64,000 nt of DNA from Bullifex porci (lineage in GTDB: Bacteria > Spirochaetota > Spirochaetia > Sphaerochaetales > Sphaerochaetaceae): positions 1 through 64,000 of the forward strand of contig NZ_VUNN01000006.1 of NCBI RefSeq assembly GCF_009695635.1, in the 5' to 3' direction. Numbering within the stretch: position 1 is the first letter of the stretch; each line of letters starts with the position of its first letter. Made by a program: the position numbers and the translations under genes. Below the pieces are notes generated by a model. That model saw only the letters and a list, made by a program, of their open reading frames with translations. It searched no databases and was not told the DNA's origin. Positions 25,190 through 33,886 of the stretch are shown piece by piece.

Positions 25190-26506
25190 ATGAGTGATCT
25201 TGCAACAACAACCAAGAATCTACAAGCGATGCTCGATAAAGCTGGTGTAGTAACAATCCCAGCAGGTGAATATTTCATAGGCCCTATTGAAGTAAGATCA
25301 AATACTACACTTATTTTAGAGAAGGGTGCAGTTTTAAAGTTCTCTTCAGATCCAGCACTTTATGAGCCAGTTTTCTCAAGATGGGAGGGTGTAAAATGCT
25401 ACTGCATGCATCCTTGCTTTTTCATCAATAACGCCCATGATGTAGTAATAAAGGGTGAAGGTATAATCGATGGAAATGGAGAGGCTTGGTGGAAAGAGGT
25501 TAGAAGAAAAAAGAGTGTCGGACAAAGCGCTCCAGAGTCTGAAATAGAGAAGAAATTCGCTTCTCTTAATCCTGGCTATGAGACACAACCTGGTGGAGGT
25601 GGCGGAAGACCATGTCAGTTCCTTCGTCCAGCTCTTTTCCAGATAAAAGATAGCTCAAATGTAACTGTTGAGGGTATTACTGTACAAAATAGCCCATTCT
25701 GGACTATCCATCCAGTATTTAGCCAAGACCTAGTTATTAAGAATGTAACAGTAAAAAATCCATATGATTCACCTAATACAGATGGTATTGATATCGAATC
25801 CTGCTCAAGAGTAAAGGTTATCGATTGTAATGTCTTTGTAGGAGATGATGGTATTGCATTAAAGAGTGGTTCTGGCCCTGAGGGAATTAAGGATAATGTC
25901 CCAACAACAGATATTCTTATTAAAGGATGTCGTGTAGTTAAGGCTCATGGCGGTGCTGTAATTGGCTCTGAAACAGCCGCAGGAATTAATAATGTAGTAG
26001 TTGAGGACTGTGTCTTTGATGATACAGATAGAGGAATAAGAATTAAATCAAGAAGAGGACGTGGTGGTGCTCTTCATGACCTAGTATTTAGAAATCTAAC
26101 AATGAGAAGAAATATTTGTCCTCTAGTTGTTAATATGTTCTATAAGTGTGGCTGTAATGATGACTCTCTATTCTCTCTTGAAAAGCAGGAAGTTACAGCA
26201 GAGACACCAAGCTTATACAATGTTGTAGTTGAGGGTTGTATTGCAGAGGATAGTAAGGCATCTGCAGGTATGATCGTAGGTCTTCCAGAGATGCCAGTTA
26301 AGAATCTTACAGTGAAGGATTGTAATCTTGCAGTTGCTCTTGATGCAGATGTTGATGTTAATACATCCGGTATGTATCGCGGCCTACCAACACCAGAAAG
26401 TCGTGGCTTAAGATTAAGATATATTGAAGCTCTTAAGCTTGAAAACGTTAAGGTTAGTGGCACTGATAAAGAAATCTTGATTGAGGATAGTGTAACATTC
26501 GCTTGA
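25190..26506 (+). CDS. GH28 polygalacturonase, cytoplasmic type
   Basis: 438 aa right-handed beta-helix. The GH28 catalytic set is visible: SPNTDGIDIES (about residues 190-200), GDDGIALKSG (about 217-226), AHGGAVIGSE (about 251-260, normally a His-Gly) and RGIRIKSRRGRGG (about 280-292). It hydrolyses alpha-1,4-galacturonan; the fold subtype is that of exo-acting enzymes on oligomers. There is no signal peptide, so it should act on imported oligogalacturonides. AGAGGAAAGAAA precedes the ATG. Confidence 0.93.
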   Translation: MSDLATTTKNLQAMLDKAGVVTIPAGEYFIGPIEVRSNTTLILEKGAVLKFSSDPALYEPVFSRWEGVKCYCMHPCFFINNAHDVVIKGEGIIDGNGEAWWKEVRRKKSVGQSAPESEIEKKFASLNPGYETQPGGGGGRPCQFLRPALFQIKDSSNVTVEGITVQNSPFWTIHPVFSQDLVIKNVTVKNPYDSPNTDGIDIESCSRVKVIDCNVFVGDDGIALKSGSGPEGIKDNVPTTDILIKGCRVVKAHGGAVIGSETAAGINNVVVEDCVFDDTDRGIRIKSRRGRGGALHDLVFRNLTMRRNICPLVVNMFYKCGCNDDSLFSLEKQEVTAETPSLYNVVVEGCIAEDSKASAGMIVGLPEMPVKNLTVKDCNLAVALDADVDVNTSGMYRGLPTPESRGLRLRYIEALKLENVKVSGTDKEILIEDSVTFA

Positions 26507-26530
26507 TCAAAAAATAATTAAGATTATCCT

Positions 26531-26579
26531 GAGAGCAGTCCAGTCTTGTTTCTCCTTATGGACTACTCTCTTTTCTTTT
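26531..26579 (+). terminator. Terminator after the GH28 gene
   Basis: GAGAGCAGTCCA (26531-26542) pairs with TGGACTACTCTC (26559-26570), with one internal mismatch, then TTTTCTTTT. Confidence 0.85.
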
Positions 26580-26629
26580 ATTAACCATTTGCTTATTATT
26601 AGTTCATATTTTTTTATGGGGAGTAATTA

Positions 26630-27598
26630 ATGATACAAGCTGTCATTTTGTTTTGTATTGGACTTGTACTACTAATTAAGGGTGGTGACTGGTTTGTCGA
26701 TGGTGCTGTTGGTGTTGCTCATAAATATAGACTTCCTGAGATATTAATTGGCGCAACAATCGTTTCTATCGGAACTACTATTCCTGAGGTAATGGTTTCT
26801 TCAATTGCAGCAGCTGCAGGCCAAAGCCAGACTGCTTATGGAAATGCTATCGGTTCATGTATTTGTAATACAGCTCTTATTGCTGCAGTAACAATTGCCG
26901 CAAAGAGTGTTCAAGAAATAGATGCAAAAGCATTTAGAACTCCAATAATATTCTTTTTTATTGCAGCTATTTTCTACTCTGCGGTTGCATGTATTACAGG
27001 TGAGTTCTCAAGATTAATTGGTATCCTTTTACTTGCTATCTTTGTAATTTACATGGTTATTACAGTTAGACAGGCTTTAAATAATAGAGTTAGTGTAAAG
27101 GTAGAGGAGGAAGAGCAGGAGGAAAAGCCAATGTGGAAAAATATTCTTTTCCTAATTGGTGGAGCTGCAATAATTGCAGTTGGTGCTAACCTTTTAGTTA
27201 ATAATGGACAAATTATTGCTAAGGGACTTGGAGTTCCTGAATCAGTAATTGCACTTACATTTATTGCTCTGGGAACCTCACTTCCTGAATTTGTTACTGC
27301 AATTACTTCACTTGTAAAGGGCCACTCATCACTTTCTCTTGGAAATATTATTGGTGCAAACCTATTTAACTTAGTATTTGTAAGTGGTATGGCTATTACA
27401 ATCAATCCATTTAAAGTCCCTTCAGAGAAATTAATCGCAGGTCAAAATGCTTCTTTAGTAGTTGATATCCCTGTAATGTTTGCAACTATGCTTCTACTTA
27501 CTGTTCCAACACTAATTTCCAAGAAGCTAAGAAGATATCAAGGTATAGTCCTATTGCTAATCTACTTTACATATGTTCTTTTCCAGTTTTTCTTTTAA
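26630..27598 (+). CDS. Na+/Ca2+ exchanger family (CaCA, YrbG-like) transporter
   Basis: 322 aa, about ten transmembrane helices in two repeats. Alpha-1 repeat: IGATIVSIGTTIPEVMVSS with GNAIGSCICNTAL; alpha-2 repeat: LTFIALGTSLPEFVTAI with GNIIGANLFNLVF. The acidic residues of both repeats (PE motifs) are kept. A charged loop (VEEEEQEEKP) joins the halves. It exchanges Ca2+ for Na+ or H+ across the inner membrane. Monocistronic between terminators. Confidence 0.92.
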   Translation: MIQAVILFCIGLVLLIKGGDWFVDGAVGVAHKYRLPEILIGATIVSIGTTIPEVMVSSIAAAAGQSQTAYGNAIGSCICNTALIAAVTIAAKSVQEIDAKAFRTPIIFFFIAAIFYSAVACITGEFSRLIGILLLAIFVIYMVITVRQALNNRVSVKVEEEEQEEKPMWKNILFLIGGAAIIAVGANLLVNNGQIIAKGLGVPESVIALTFIALGTSLPEFVTAITSLVKGHSSLSLGNIIGANLFNLVFVSGMAITINPFKVPSEKLIAGQNASLVVDIPVMFATMLLLTVPTLISKKLRRYQGIVLLLIYFTYVLFQFFF

Positions 27599-27607
27599 TA
27601 AAAAAAT

Positions 27608-27640
27608 GGTAGCAAAGCTCATTTTGCTACCAAATTTTTA
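27608..27640 (+). terminator. Terminator after the exchanger gene
   Basis: GGTAGCAAA (27608-27616) pairs with TTTGCTACC (27623-27631), loop GCTCAT, followed by AAATTTTTA. Confidence 0.85.
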
Positions 27641-27713
27641 TATTTTACTTATTAAAGAAGGCTGCTTCTTTATTAGAGTACTCTGCTAAAGGAACCTTTT
27701 AGTTTTTAATCTA

Positions 27714-28586
27714 TTACTTAGCAAAGTAAGATTTCATATCCTTTTCAAACTTTTCAACAGTAATATTAAGTTTATTAGCACCAGTTTCCTTTGTAATTAT
27801 TCCATCACGAGTAAGCTCATAAAGAGTTTCAGCTTTGCCTTGAGAATAACCTTCCTCTAAAGTATGCTTTTTCATTTGTTCTATAGCTCTACACATATTA
27901 TTTCCTCCATCATTTGGTATTTTATCATCAACAAGTGCTTCAATTAACTCAAAAGTTACTTCATTAAGATTTTTAAAGTATTCTTCACTATTGAAATACT
28001 TTAAAAGCTTTTCCTCATCTGATTTAAATTTAATAGTATTGAGAACATACTTCAAGTCTGTTTGTAAGCTATTTATAACAGAGCTATCTAATGTATGTGG
28101 GTCTACTACTATTAACTCAACATTAGTTTGCAAAAAGCCAAAGTACTCTAAATCCTCCTCTGAGATAAACTCTCTTAAGGAATAAGGTCCCTTCCAAATA
28201 TCATCACTCATATTTAAGACAATGATATAGTTTAGCTTAAGCTTCTCTTCATCCTTTATTGACGATAGCTGCCAATCATACAATAAAAGAGATGCAAGTC
28301 CTACTCTTAATACCATATGTTTATCAAAGCTTGATTGGTTTTCAAGACCAAGTAAACAGTATGTGTTTACTTTTTCATCTTGAAAGGCTGCAGCATAAAG
28401 CTTATCGATTAAAACCTCTAATGATTTATGCTTCCCTAGTACCTTGTTTACAACTGGGTCTTGAGAGGATAAACAATTAGGATCTGTTTTAATCTTATCA
28501 CTTAGTCTTGAGATGTTTACAAGCTCAGAAAAGTGTTTTGGATTAGAGAAAAACCTTTTTCCAGCACGATCTTTTGTTTTACTCAT
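27714..28586 (-). CDS. Rpn/PD-(D/E)XK nuclease-family protein
   Basis: 290 aa matching the Rpn (recombination-promoting nuclease, formerly putative transposase) pattern: RFFSNPKHFSELVN near the N-terminus, then YCLLGLENQSSFDKHMVLRV (the D/E-x-Q/K region, about residues 100-120), WKGPYSLREFI and a C-terminal EEGYSQGKAETLYEL segment. Such proteins cleave DNA and are common in host-associated bacteria in several copies. ATG preceded by AAAGGAG. Monocistronic. Confidence 0.85.
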   Translation of the reverse strand: MSKTKDRAGKRFFSNPKHFSELVNISRLSDKIKTDPNCLSSQDPVVNKVLGKHKSLEVLIDKLYAAAFQDEKVNTYCLLGLENQSSFDKHMVLRVGLASLLLYDWQLSSIKDEEKLKLNYIIVLNMSDDIWKGPYSLREFISEEDLEYFGFLQTNVELIVVDPHTLDSSVINSLQTDLKYVLNTIKFKSDEEKLLKYFNSEEYFKNLNEVTFELIEALVDDKIPNDGGNNMCRAIEQMKKHTLEEGYSQGKAETLYELTRDGIITKETGANKLNITVEKFEKDMKSYFAK

Positions 28587-28664
28587 ATTTACTCCTTTTT
28601 TAAAAAAGTCTTTATACTAATAATTCAAAAAAGAGAGTGAAAAAATCGTAATAAAAATGAAGAA

Positions 28665-28694
28665 AAATCATAAAATCCGGAGATTCTATGATTT
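28665..28694. promoter_or_regulatory. Hairpin upstream of the Rpn gene
   Basis: AAATCATA ... TATGATTT with an inner AATC/GATT stem and CGGA loop: a near-perfect 30-nt hairpin, without T-tract. It may be an operator or processing signal. Confidence 0.4.
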
Positions 28695-28749
28695 ATAATT
28701 ATATAGAGTAAAATAAATTAAAAAATAATAAATAATTTTATAATATAAT

Positions 28750-28776
28750 AAAAAGGTGCCTTTTACAGCACCTTAA
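28750..28776 (-). terminator. Terminator of the kdpg aldolase gene
   Basis: AAGGTGC (28753-28759) pairs with GCACCTT (28768-28774); on the minus strand the tail is TTTTATTATA. Confidence 0.75.
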
Positions 28777-28797
28777 TACTTAGTAATTCTTTACTAA

Positions 28798-29760
28798 TTA
28801 TTTGATAAGATGGATAGCAAAGCCGCTAACCTCTTCGTTGAAGTAGCAAACCTTCATCTTACCCTTAGCATCGAGAGAAACAGAATCCTTATTGAGTGTG
28901 AAACCATTGTTTTCAAGGTAGTATACAGCTCTTTCAATATCGTTACATCTGAATGCAAGGTGACCCTTAGCACCTCTTCCCTGCTTTGGAAGAACTTCAA
29001 TTGACTTATTCATAAATACAGATGAGTTACCTCTGTTTGTAGCCATACCAAAGGTTGAGAATGCTTTGATATCTGCTTCGCTTTCTTCTACGCTATCATT
29101 GTTGATGCCGAGGTGTGCGAACTCAAAGCCCTGAAGAGCACATGTAGCTTCCTTACAAAGTCTTGTGATTTCTGCCCAGTTATCGTTATCAATTAAATCA
29201 GCCTTAACCATCCAGCTACCACCAATAGCAAGAACGTTAGCTGCCTTTGCATATTCACCGAGGTTAGCTGTGCTAATACCACCAGTTGTCATGAACTTAA
29301 CCTGTGGGAATGGACCAGCAAGGTTCTTGAGCATGTTAACACCACCACTTGCTTCAGCTGGGAAGAACTTGAGAACGTTAAGGCCATAGCTTAAGCCTTT
29401 TTCGATATCTGAAGGTGTGCATACACCTGGAACAACTGGAATATTTCTTTCGAGACACCACTCAACTGTTGCAGGATTTAAGCCTGGAGATACAATAAAT
29501 TTTGCACCAGCATTTACAGCCTTTTCAGCAAGCTCTGGGTTGATAACTGTACCAGCACCGATCATCATTTCAGGGAAAGCTTCACTCATCTTTCTGATTG
29601 CTTCCTCTGCTGCAGCTGTTCTAAAGGTTACTTCTGCACATGGGATACCACCGTCGATCATTGCCTTTGCAAGTGGTACTGCTTTTTCTGCGTCATCGAT
29701 CTTTACTACAGGTACAAGGCCGATGTTATGAAAAAATGAAAATAATTCGTCTTTGTTCAT
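28798..29760 (-). CDS. eda: KDPG/KHG aldolase with C-terminal VOC-like domain
   Basis: 320 aa. Residues 1 to about 210 are the class I aldolase: CAEVTFRT (Glu), GAGTVINPE, FIVSPGLNP, LKFFPAEASGG (Schiff-base Lys) and FMTTGGIS. Residues about 215-320 resemble a glyoxalase/VOC domain (FAHLGIN, GHLAFRCNDIERAVYYLEN, GFAIHLI). It splits 2-keto-3-deoxy-6-phosphogluconate into pyruvate and glyceraldehyde-3-phosphate. The ATG at 29760 has AAAGGAG upstream. It is divergent from kdgK and shares its control region. The role of the VOC part is unknown. Confidence 0.93.
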   Translation of the reverse strand: MNKDELFSFFHNIGLVPVVKIDDAEKAVPLAKAMIDGGIPCAEVTFRTAAAEEAIRKMSEAFPEMMIGAGTVINPELAEKAVNAGAKFIVSPGLNPATVEWCLERNIPVVPGVCTPSDIEKGLSYGLNVLKFFPAEASGGVNMLKNLAGPFPQVKFMTTGGISTANLGEYAKAANVLAIGGSWMVKADLIDNDNWAEITRLCKEATCALQGFEFAHLGINNDSVEESEADIKAFSTFGMATNRGNSSVFMNKSIEVLPKQGRGAKGHLAFRCNDIERAVYYLENNGFTLNKDSVSLDAKGKMKVCYFNEEVSGFAIHLIK

Positions 29761-29815
29761 GGTATGACTCCTTTTATAATCTATACTAAGTATAATAACA
29801 CAGTTTTTTAGAAAA

Positions 29816-29867
29816 TGGAACAATGTTTCAAAAAATTATTGACTGATGTTAATTTATAGCTTACAAT
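29816..29867 (+). promoter_or_regulatory. kdgK/eda control region: KdgR-like operator and promoter
   Basis: TGGAACAATGTTTCA (29816-29830) is a near-palindrome matching the KdgR type of IclR operator. Eight nt later comes TTGACT (29839-29844), a 17-nt spacer and TACAAT (29862-29867), a strong sigma70-type promoter for kdgK. On the minus strand TTCCAT (inside the operator) and TATTAT, 17 nt apart, could be the eda promoter. The same operator-promoter geometry occurs at uxaB. Confidence 0.75.
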
Positions 29868-29897
29868 AGAATTACAAAAAGAAAATCGGAGGATTTT

Positions 29898-30932
29898 ATG
29901 ACAAATAAATATGTAACATTTGGTGAAGTCATGCTTCGCCTCAAGAGCCCAGAAAGAACAAGATTATTCCAAACACCTAGCTTAGAAGCAACATTCGGTG
30001 GTGGTGAAGCTAACGTATCCGTATCTCTCTCAATCTTTGGTGAGAAAGCTAAGTTTGTTACTGCTGTTCCAGAGAATGCGGTAGGTGAGGCTTGTGTTCG
30101 TGAGCTCATGAAGTATGGCGTTGACACTTCAGATATAAAGCAAGTTAAGGGTTCAAGACTTGGTATTTACTACCTTGAGACAGGTGCTAACCAGAGACCT
30201 TCACTTGTAGTATATGATAGAGCTGATAGCGCAATTGCTAATGCTAAGCCAGAAGATTTCGATTTTGCTGCTATCCTTGATGGTGCTACATGGTTCCATA
30301 CAACAGGTATTACACCAGCTATTAGCCAGGGTGCTGCAGATTGTGCTCTTGCTGCAATGAAGGCTGCTAAGGCTGCAGGTGCTACAGTTTCTATCGACCT
30401 CAACTACAGAAAGAAGCTTTGGAACTATGGTAAGAAGGCTCCAGAAGTAATGAGAGAGCTCGTTAAGTATGCTGATGTTATTATCGCTAATGAAGAGGAT
30501 ATCCAGAAGTGTCTCGGTATCGAAGCTGACAGTGATGTAACAAGTGGTGAGCTTGATACTAAGGTATATGAGAACCTTGCTGCAGAAGTTAAGAAGCAGT
30601 TCCCTAACGTTTCAGTAGTTGCTATTACACTCCGTGAGAGTAAGTCAGCTGATAGAAATGGTTGGTCAGCAGCTCTTTCTGGTAAGACAGGCTTCTACCT
30701 CTCAAGACACTATGAAATCACAGATATCATTGACCGTGTTGGTGGTGGTGACTCATTCGCAGCTGGTATCATCTATGGTCTCTCACACTATGAAGATGAG
30801 CAGTATGCAATCAACTTTGCAGTTGCTTCTTCATGTCTCAAGCACTCAATCGACGGTGACTTCAACCTTTCAAGACTTTCTGAAGTTGAAGCTCTCTGCA
30901 AGGGTGATGGAAGCGGAAGAGTTCAGAGATAA
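29898..30932 (+). CDS. kdgK: 2-keto-3-deoxygluconate kinase (PfkB family)
   Basis: 344 aa. N-terminal FGEVMLRL and [12 protein letters not shown] are the sugar-binding PfkB signature, with [12 protein letters not shown] in the middle, and the C-terminal [16 protein letters not shown] carries the anion hole and catalytic Asp. It phosphorylates KDG to KDPG. CGGAGGATTTT precedes the ATG. Its divergence from eda and the shared operator confirm the uronate role. Confidence 0.93.
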   Translation: MTNKYVTFGEVMLRLKSPERTRLFQTPSLEATFGGGEANVSVSLSIFGEKAKFVTAVPENAVGEACVRELMKYGVDTSDIKQVKGSRLGIYYLETGANQRPSLVVYDRADSAIANAKPEDFDFAAILDGATWFHTTGITPAISQGAADCALAAMKAAKAAGATVSIDLNYRKKLWNYGKKAPEVMRELVKYADVIIANEEDIQKCLGIEADSDVTSGELDTKVYENLAAEVKKQFPNVSVVAITLRESKSADRNGWSAALSGKTGFYLSRHYEITDIIDRVGGGDSFAAGIIYGLSHYEDEQYAINFAVASSCLKHSIDGDFNLSRLSEVEALCKGDGSGRVQR

Positions 30933-30953
30933 TCTGATAAACTTAAATATTGA

Positions 30954-30984
30954 AAAAGCGGTGCAGATAGCTGTACCGTTTTTT
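30954..30984 (+). terminator. Terminator or attenuator between kdgK and the esterase gene
   Basis: AAAAAGCGGTGCAG pairs with CTGTACCGTTTTTT around the ATAG loop, followed by T residues. The esterase ribosome site follows within 20 nt, so it may be a partial terminator in one transcript. Confidence 0.75.
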
Positions 30985-31000
30985 CATTGAGAGGAAAAAT

Positions 31001-31660
31001 ATGTCAAAGTTATTTTTACTTGGTGATTCAACATGTGCTATTAAAGAAGAGAGATATAGACCTGAAACAGGGTGGGGAGAGTGCTTCTCTCAATATCTAG
31101 CTAATGGCTTTGAGCTATGTAATATGGCACAAAATGGAAGATCTACAGAGATGATTATCCACGAAGGTATCTTCTTTTATTGCTATTATCGATCTCAAGC
31201 TGGGGACTGGGTTATTATTCAATTTGGACATAATGAAACTAAGCCTGAGCTACATAGACATACATTTTCTCAGACAACATATAAATTAAATCTAAGGTGG
31301 TTTATTAGAAACCTTAGAAAGAAGGGTGTTAATGTAGTATTAATATCTTCAATTGCTAGAAGACGCTTTGAAAATGGTGTTTGTGTTAATACTCATGAGG
31401 ATTACCCAGAGGCTATGAAGCAGGTAGCGGAAGAAGAGGGTGTAAGCTTTATTGAAATGAGCGAAAGAACTCGTAAATACTTAAATGAGGTTGGAGAGCA
31501 GGAGTCAATAAAGTATTTTATGAACTTTGGTCCTGGTATTTATCCAAATTACCCAAATGGAAAAGAGGATAATACTCATCTTCGTCCTGAGGGTGCCGCT
31601 TTAATAGCTAATATGATTTATAATGAATGTAAGAAATTAAAGTTAGAGTTTGTAAAATGA
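31001..31660 (+). CDS. GDSL/SGNH esterase, rhamnogalacturonan acetylesterase-like
   Basis: 219 aa SGNH hydrolase: LLGDSTCAI (block I Ser), NMAQNGRST (block II Gly), IIQFGHNETKPE (block III Asn) and DNTHLRPEGA (block V Asp/His). This set is that of CE12 rhamnogalacturonan acetylesterases. It would remove acetyl groups from pectin fragments. No signal peptide, so the substrate would be an imported oligomer. GAGAGGAAAAAT precedes the ATG. Confidence 0.85.
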   Translation: MSKLFLLGDSTCAIKEERYRPETGWGECFSQYLANGFELCNMAQNGRSTEMIIHEGIFFYCYYRSQAGDWVIIQFGHNETKPELHRHTFSQTTYKLNLRWFIRNLRKKGVNVVLISSIARRRFENGVCVNTHEDYPEAMKQVAEEEGVSFIEMSERTRKYLNEVGEQESIKYFMNFGPGIYPNYPNGKEDNTHLRPEGAALIANMIYNECKKLKLEFVK

Positions 31661-31702
31661 AATAAGAGAGCTGCAACTTAATTGTGCAGCTCTTATTTCA
31701 TT
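31659..31702. terminator. Bidirectional terminator between esterase and regulator genes
   Basis: AAATAAGAGAGCTGCA pairs with TGTGCAGCTCTTATTT around a short loop; the stem ends in A/T-rich arms that supply T-tracts on both strands for the convergent genes. Confidence 0.85.
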
Positions 31703-32480
31703 ATTCTTCTTCGTATCCTAATACAATAGATAGCTCATCAGCAACGCTCTTTATTTCCTTCGTTGCTTTTTCAAACTCATCCTTATTGAACCTAAATAGA
31801 GGCCAAGATACAGATATTGCAGCAACAACACTCTTTGTGTAATCACGAATTGGTGCTGCGATACACATCACATTATCCTCATGTTCTTGGTCGTCGATAG
31901 CCCAGCCACGAGTTTTTGTAAGCTTTAATTGATCAATTAGAGCCTCTTTTGTTTTTATAGTTCTAACTGTAAAAGGCTTAAGTACTGTTGCCTTTAAATA
32001 TGCATCTAACTCAGCTGGACTCTTTTCTGAGAGGAAAATCTTTCCAATAGCAGTGCAATAAAGTGGTATTACCTTACCAACACGGGAATACATTCTAAGA
32101 GTGTAGGAGGACTCTTCTTTAAGGACGTATACAGCGCTATTATCCTCAAGAATACCCATGTGTACTGTTTCACCGAGATCATCACATAGCTTCTTAGCAA
32201 ATGGTCTTGCCTTTGTAATAAGATCATTTCTAGAGAGAGCTCTTGAACCCACAGAAAAGAGTCTTAGTGAGAGAGAATATCTATCAGCATCATCTCTGAA
32301 GACATATCCGAGTTGTTGCAATGTTGATAGGAACCTAAGGAGAGTTGCTTTTGGAAGATCTGTTTCTTTCGCAAGCGATTCAAGATTTAGCTCTCCTTTC
32401 TTAGAGAGGACTTCTAATATCTTTATTGTGCGACTAACGCCGCTCATCATATTTTTCTCGTCAAGTTCCTTAACTGCCAT
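31701..32480 (-). CDS. IclR-family regulator, probable KdgR-type
   Basis: 259 aa. N-terminal winged helix (residues about 10-75: TIKILEVLSKKGELNLESLA, LPKATLLRFLSTLQQLGYV) and a C-terminal effector domain (VHMGILEDNSAVYV, IPLYCTAIGKIFLS, GWAIDDQEHEDNVMCIAAPI). It lies last in uxaB-uxaA-uxaC-iclR, two nt after uxaC. TGGAA-NN-ATGTTTCA sites near uxaB and kdgK/eda are its likely targets. The effector is probably KDG by analogy with KdgR; this is an inference. Confidence 0.9.
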   Translation of the reverse strand: MAVKELDEKNMMSGVSRTIKILEVLSKKGELNLESLAKETDLPKATLLRFLSTLQQLGYVFRDDADRYSLSLRLFSVGSRALSRNDLITKARPFAKKLCDDLGETVHMGILEDNSAVYVLKEESSYTLRMYSRVGKVIPLYCTAIGKIFLSEKSPAELDAYLKATVLKPFTVRTIKTKEALIDQLKLTKTRGWAIDDQEHEDNVMCIAAPIRDYTKSVVAAISVSWPLFRFNKDEFEKATKEIKSVADELSIVLGYEEE

Positions 32481-32482
32481 TA

Positions 32483-33886
32483 TTAACCCTCGAAGTAGTG
32501 CTGAGCATTATTGAAGCAGATATTTTCTACTACTCTTGAGAGCATATCCATATCTGATGGGATTTCTCCTTCTTCAGCCCATGTTCCTAAGATGTTACAG
32601 AGTATTCTTCTGAAATATTCATGTCTAGAATATGAGAGGAATGAGCGTGAGTCTGTAAGCATACCGATAAAGCGTGGAAGCATTCCAAGATTACCAAGAA
32701 CCTTCATCTGCTCTTCCATACCATCCTTGTGATCACAGAACCACCATGCAGAACCAAGCTGAATCTTTCCTGGAATTCCGCCACCCTGGTAACAGCCCAT
32801 GAGTGTACCAAGAGAGTAGTAATCCTTTGGATTTAAGCTATAGAAGATAGTCTTTGGAACTTCATCTGTCTCTGAGAGCTTTGACATGAATGCTGAAACA
32901 CTCTCTGCAAGCTCCTTATCATGAGATGCATCGTATCCTGTATCTACACCAAGCTTCTTAAACATTTTTATGTTATTATCTCTGATTGATGCAAAGTGTA
33001 GCTGCATTGCAACATTCTTCTTGTTGTAAGCCTTAGCAAGAGCTGTAAGTACAAGAGTCATGTAAGCATCAACTTCAACATCTGTAAGTACTTCACCTGC
33101 CATCTTCTTAACAAATACAGCATTAACTGCATCTTCACTCCAGAAGGTGTGTGGGCACTGAACGAGAGCATGGTCACTAGCCTTACAACCCATCTCACAG
33201 AAGAAATCAAGTCTCTTAAGGAGTGCTGTAATAACATCTGATACACTCTCAATCTTCATATCTGCAGCAACTGCAAGCTTAGCAATGTAATCTGCGAAAT
33301 CTGCCTTTTCAATGTGTAAAGCCTTATCAGGACGATAAGAAGGGATAACCTTTGCAGGACAATCTGTTTCGTCTCTAATGATCTTATGCTGAGCAAGGTC
33401 ATCAGCTGGATCATCTGTTGTACCAACTGCATATACATTGAACTTCTTCATGATACCAAATACAGATAAGTCTGGATCGTTTGCAAATTTATCATTTGCT
33501 TCATCATAGATTTTCTTTGCATTCTTCTTATTTAAAACATCATAGATACCGAAATATCTCTGAAGCTCAAGGTGAGTCCAGTGATAGAGTGGGTTACCAA
33601 TGAGGTTTTCCATAGTATCTGCCCATGCAACAAACTTATCATATGGATCAGCATTACCAGTTATGAGCTCCTCTGGAATACCATTAGTTCTCATCTGTCT
33701 CCACTTATAGTGGTCTCCACCAAGCCAAGCATCTGTTATTGTTGTGAAGCGCTTGTTCTCAGCGATCTGAGAAGGAATGAGGTGACAATGGTAGTCAAAG
33801 ATTGGCATCTTTGATGCATATCCGTGGAACAGCTCCTGAGCTGTCTTGTTTTGTAAGATGAAATTTTCATCCATAAACTTTTTCAT
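32483..33886 (-). CDS. uxaC: Glucuronate/galacturonate isomerase
   Basis: 467 aa, the usual UxaC length. Recognisable segments: MPIFDYHCHL (metal His pair near residue 34-36), WLGGDHYKWRQMRTNGI, TTDDPADDLAQHK and WWFCDHKDGMEEQM, GMLTDSRSFLSYSRHEYFRR near the C-terminus. It converts D-galacturonate to tagaturonate and D-glucuronate to fructuronate. The start overlaps the end of uxaA by 4 nt. Confidence 0.96.
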   Translation of the reverse strand: MKKFMDENFILQNKTAQELFHGYASKMPIFDYHCHLIPSQIAENKRFTTITDAWLGGDHYKWRQMRTNGIPEELITGNADPYDKFVAWADTMENLIGNPLYHWTHLELQRYFGIYDVLNKKNAKKIYDEANDKFANDPDLSVFGIMKKFNVYAVGTTDDPADDLAQHKIIRDETDCPAKVIPSYRPDKALHIEKADFADYIAKLAVAADMKIESVSDVITALLKRLDFFCEMGCKASDHALVQCPHTFWSEDAVNAVFVKKMAGEVLTDVEVDAYMTLVLTALAKAYNKKNVAMQLHFASIRDNNIKMFKKLGVDTGYDASHDKELAESVSAFMSKLSETDEVPKTIFYSLNPKDYYSLGTLMGCYQGGGIPGKIQLGSAWWFCDHKDGMEEQMKVLGNLGMLPRFIGMLTDSRSFLSYSRHEYFRRILCNILGTWAEEGEIPSDMDMLSRVVENICFNNAQHYFEG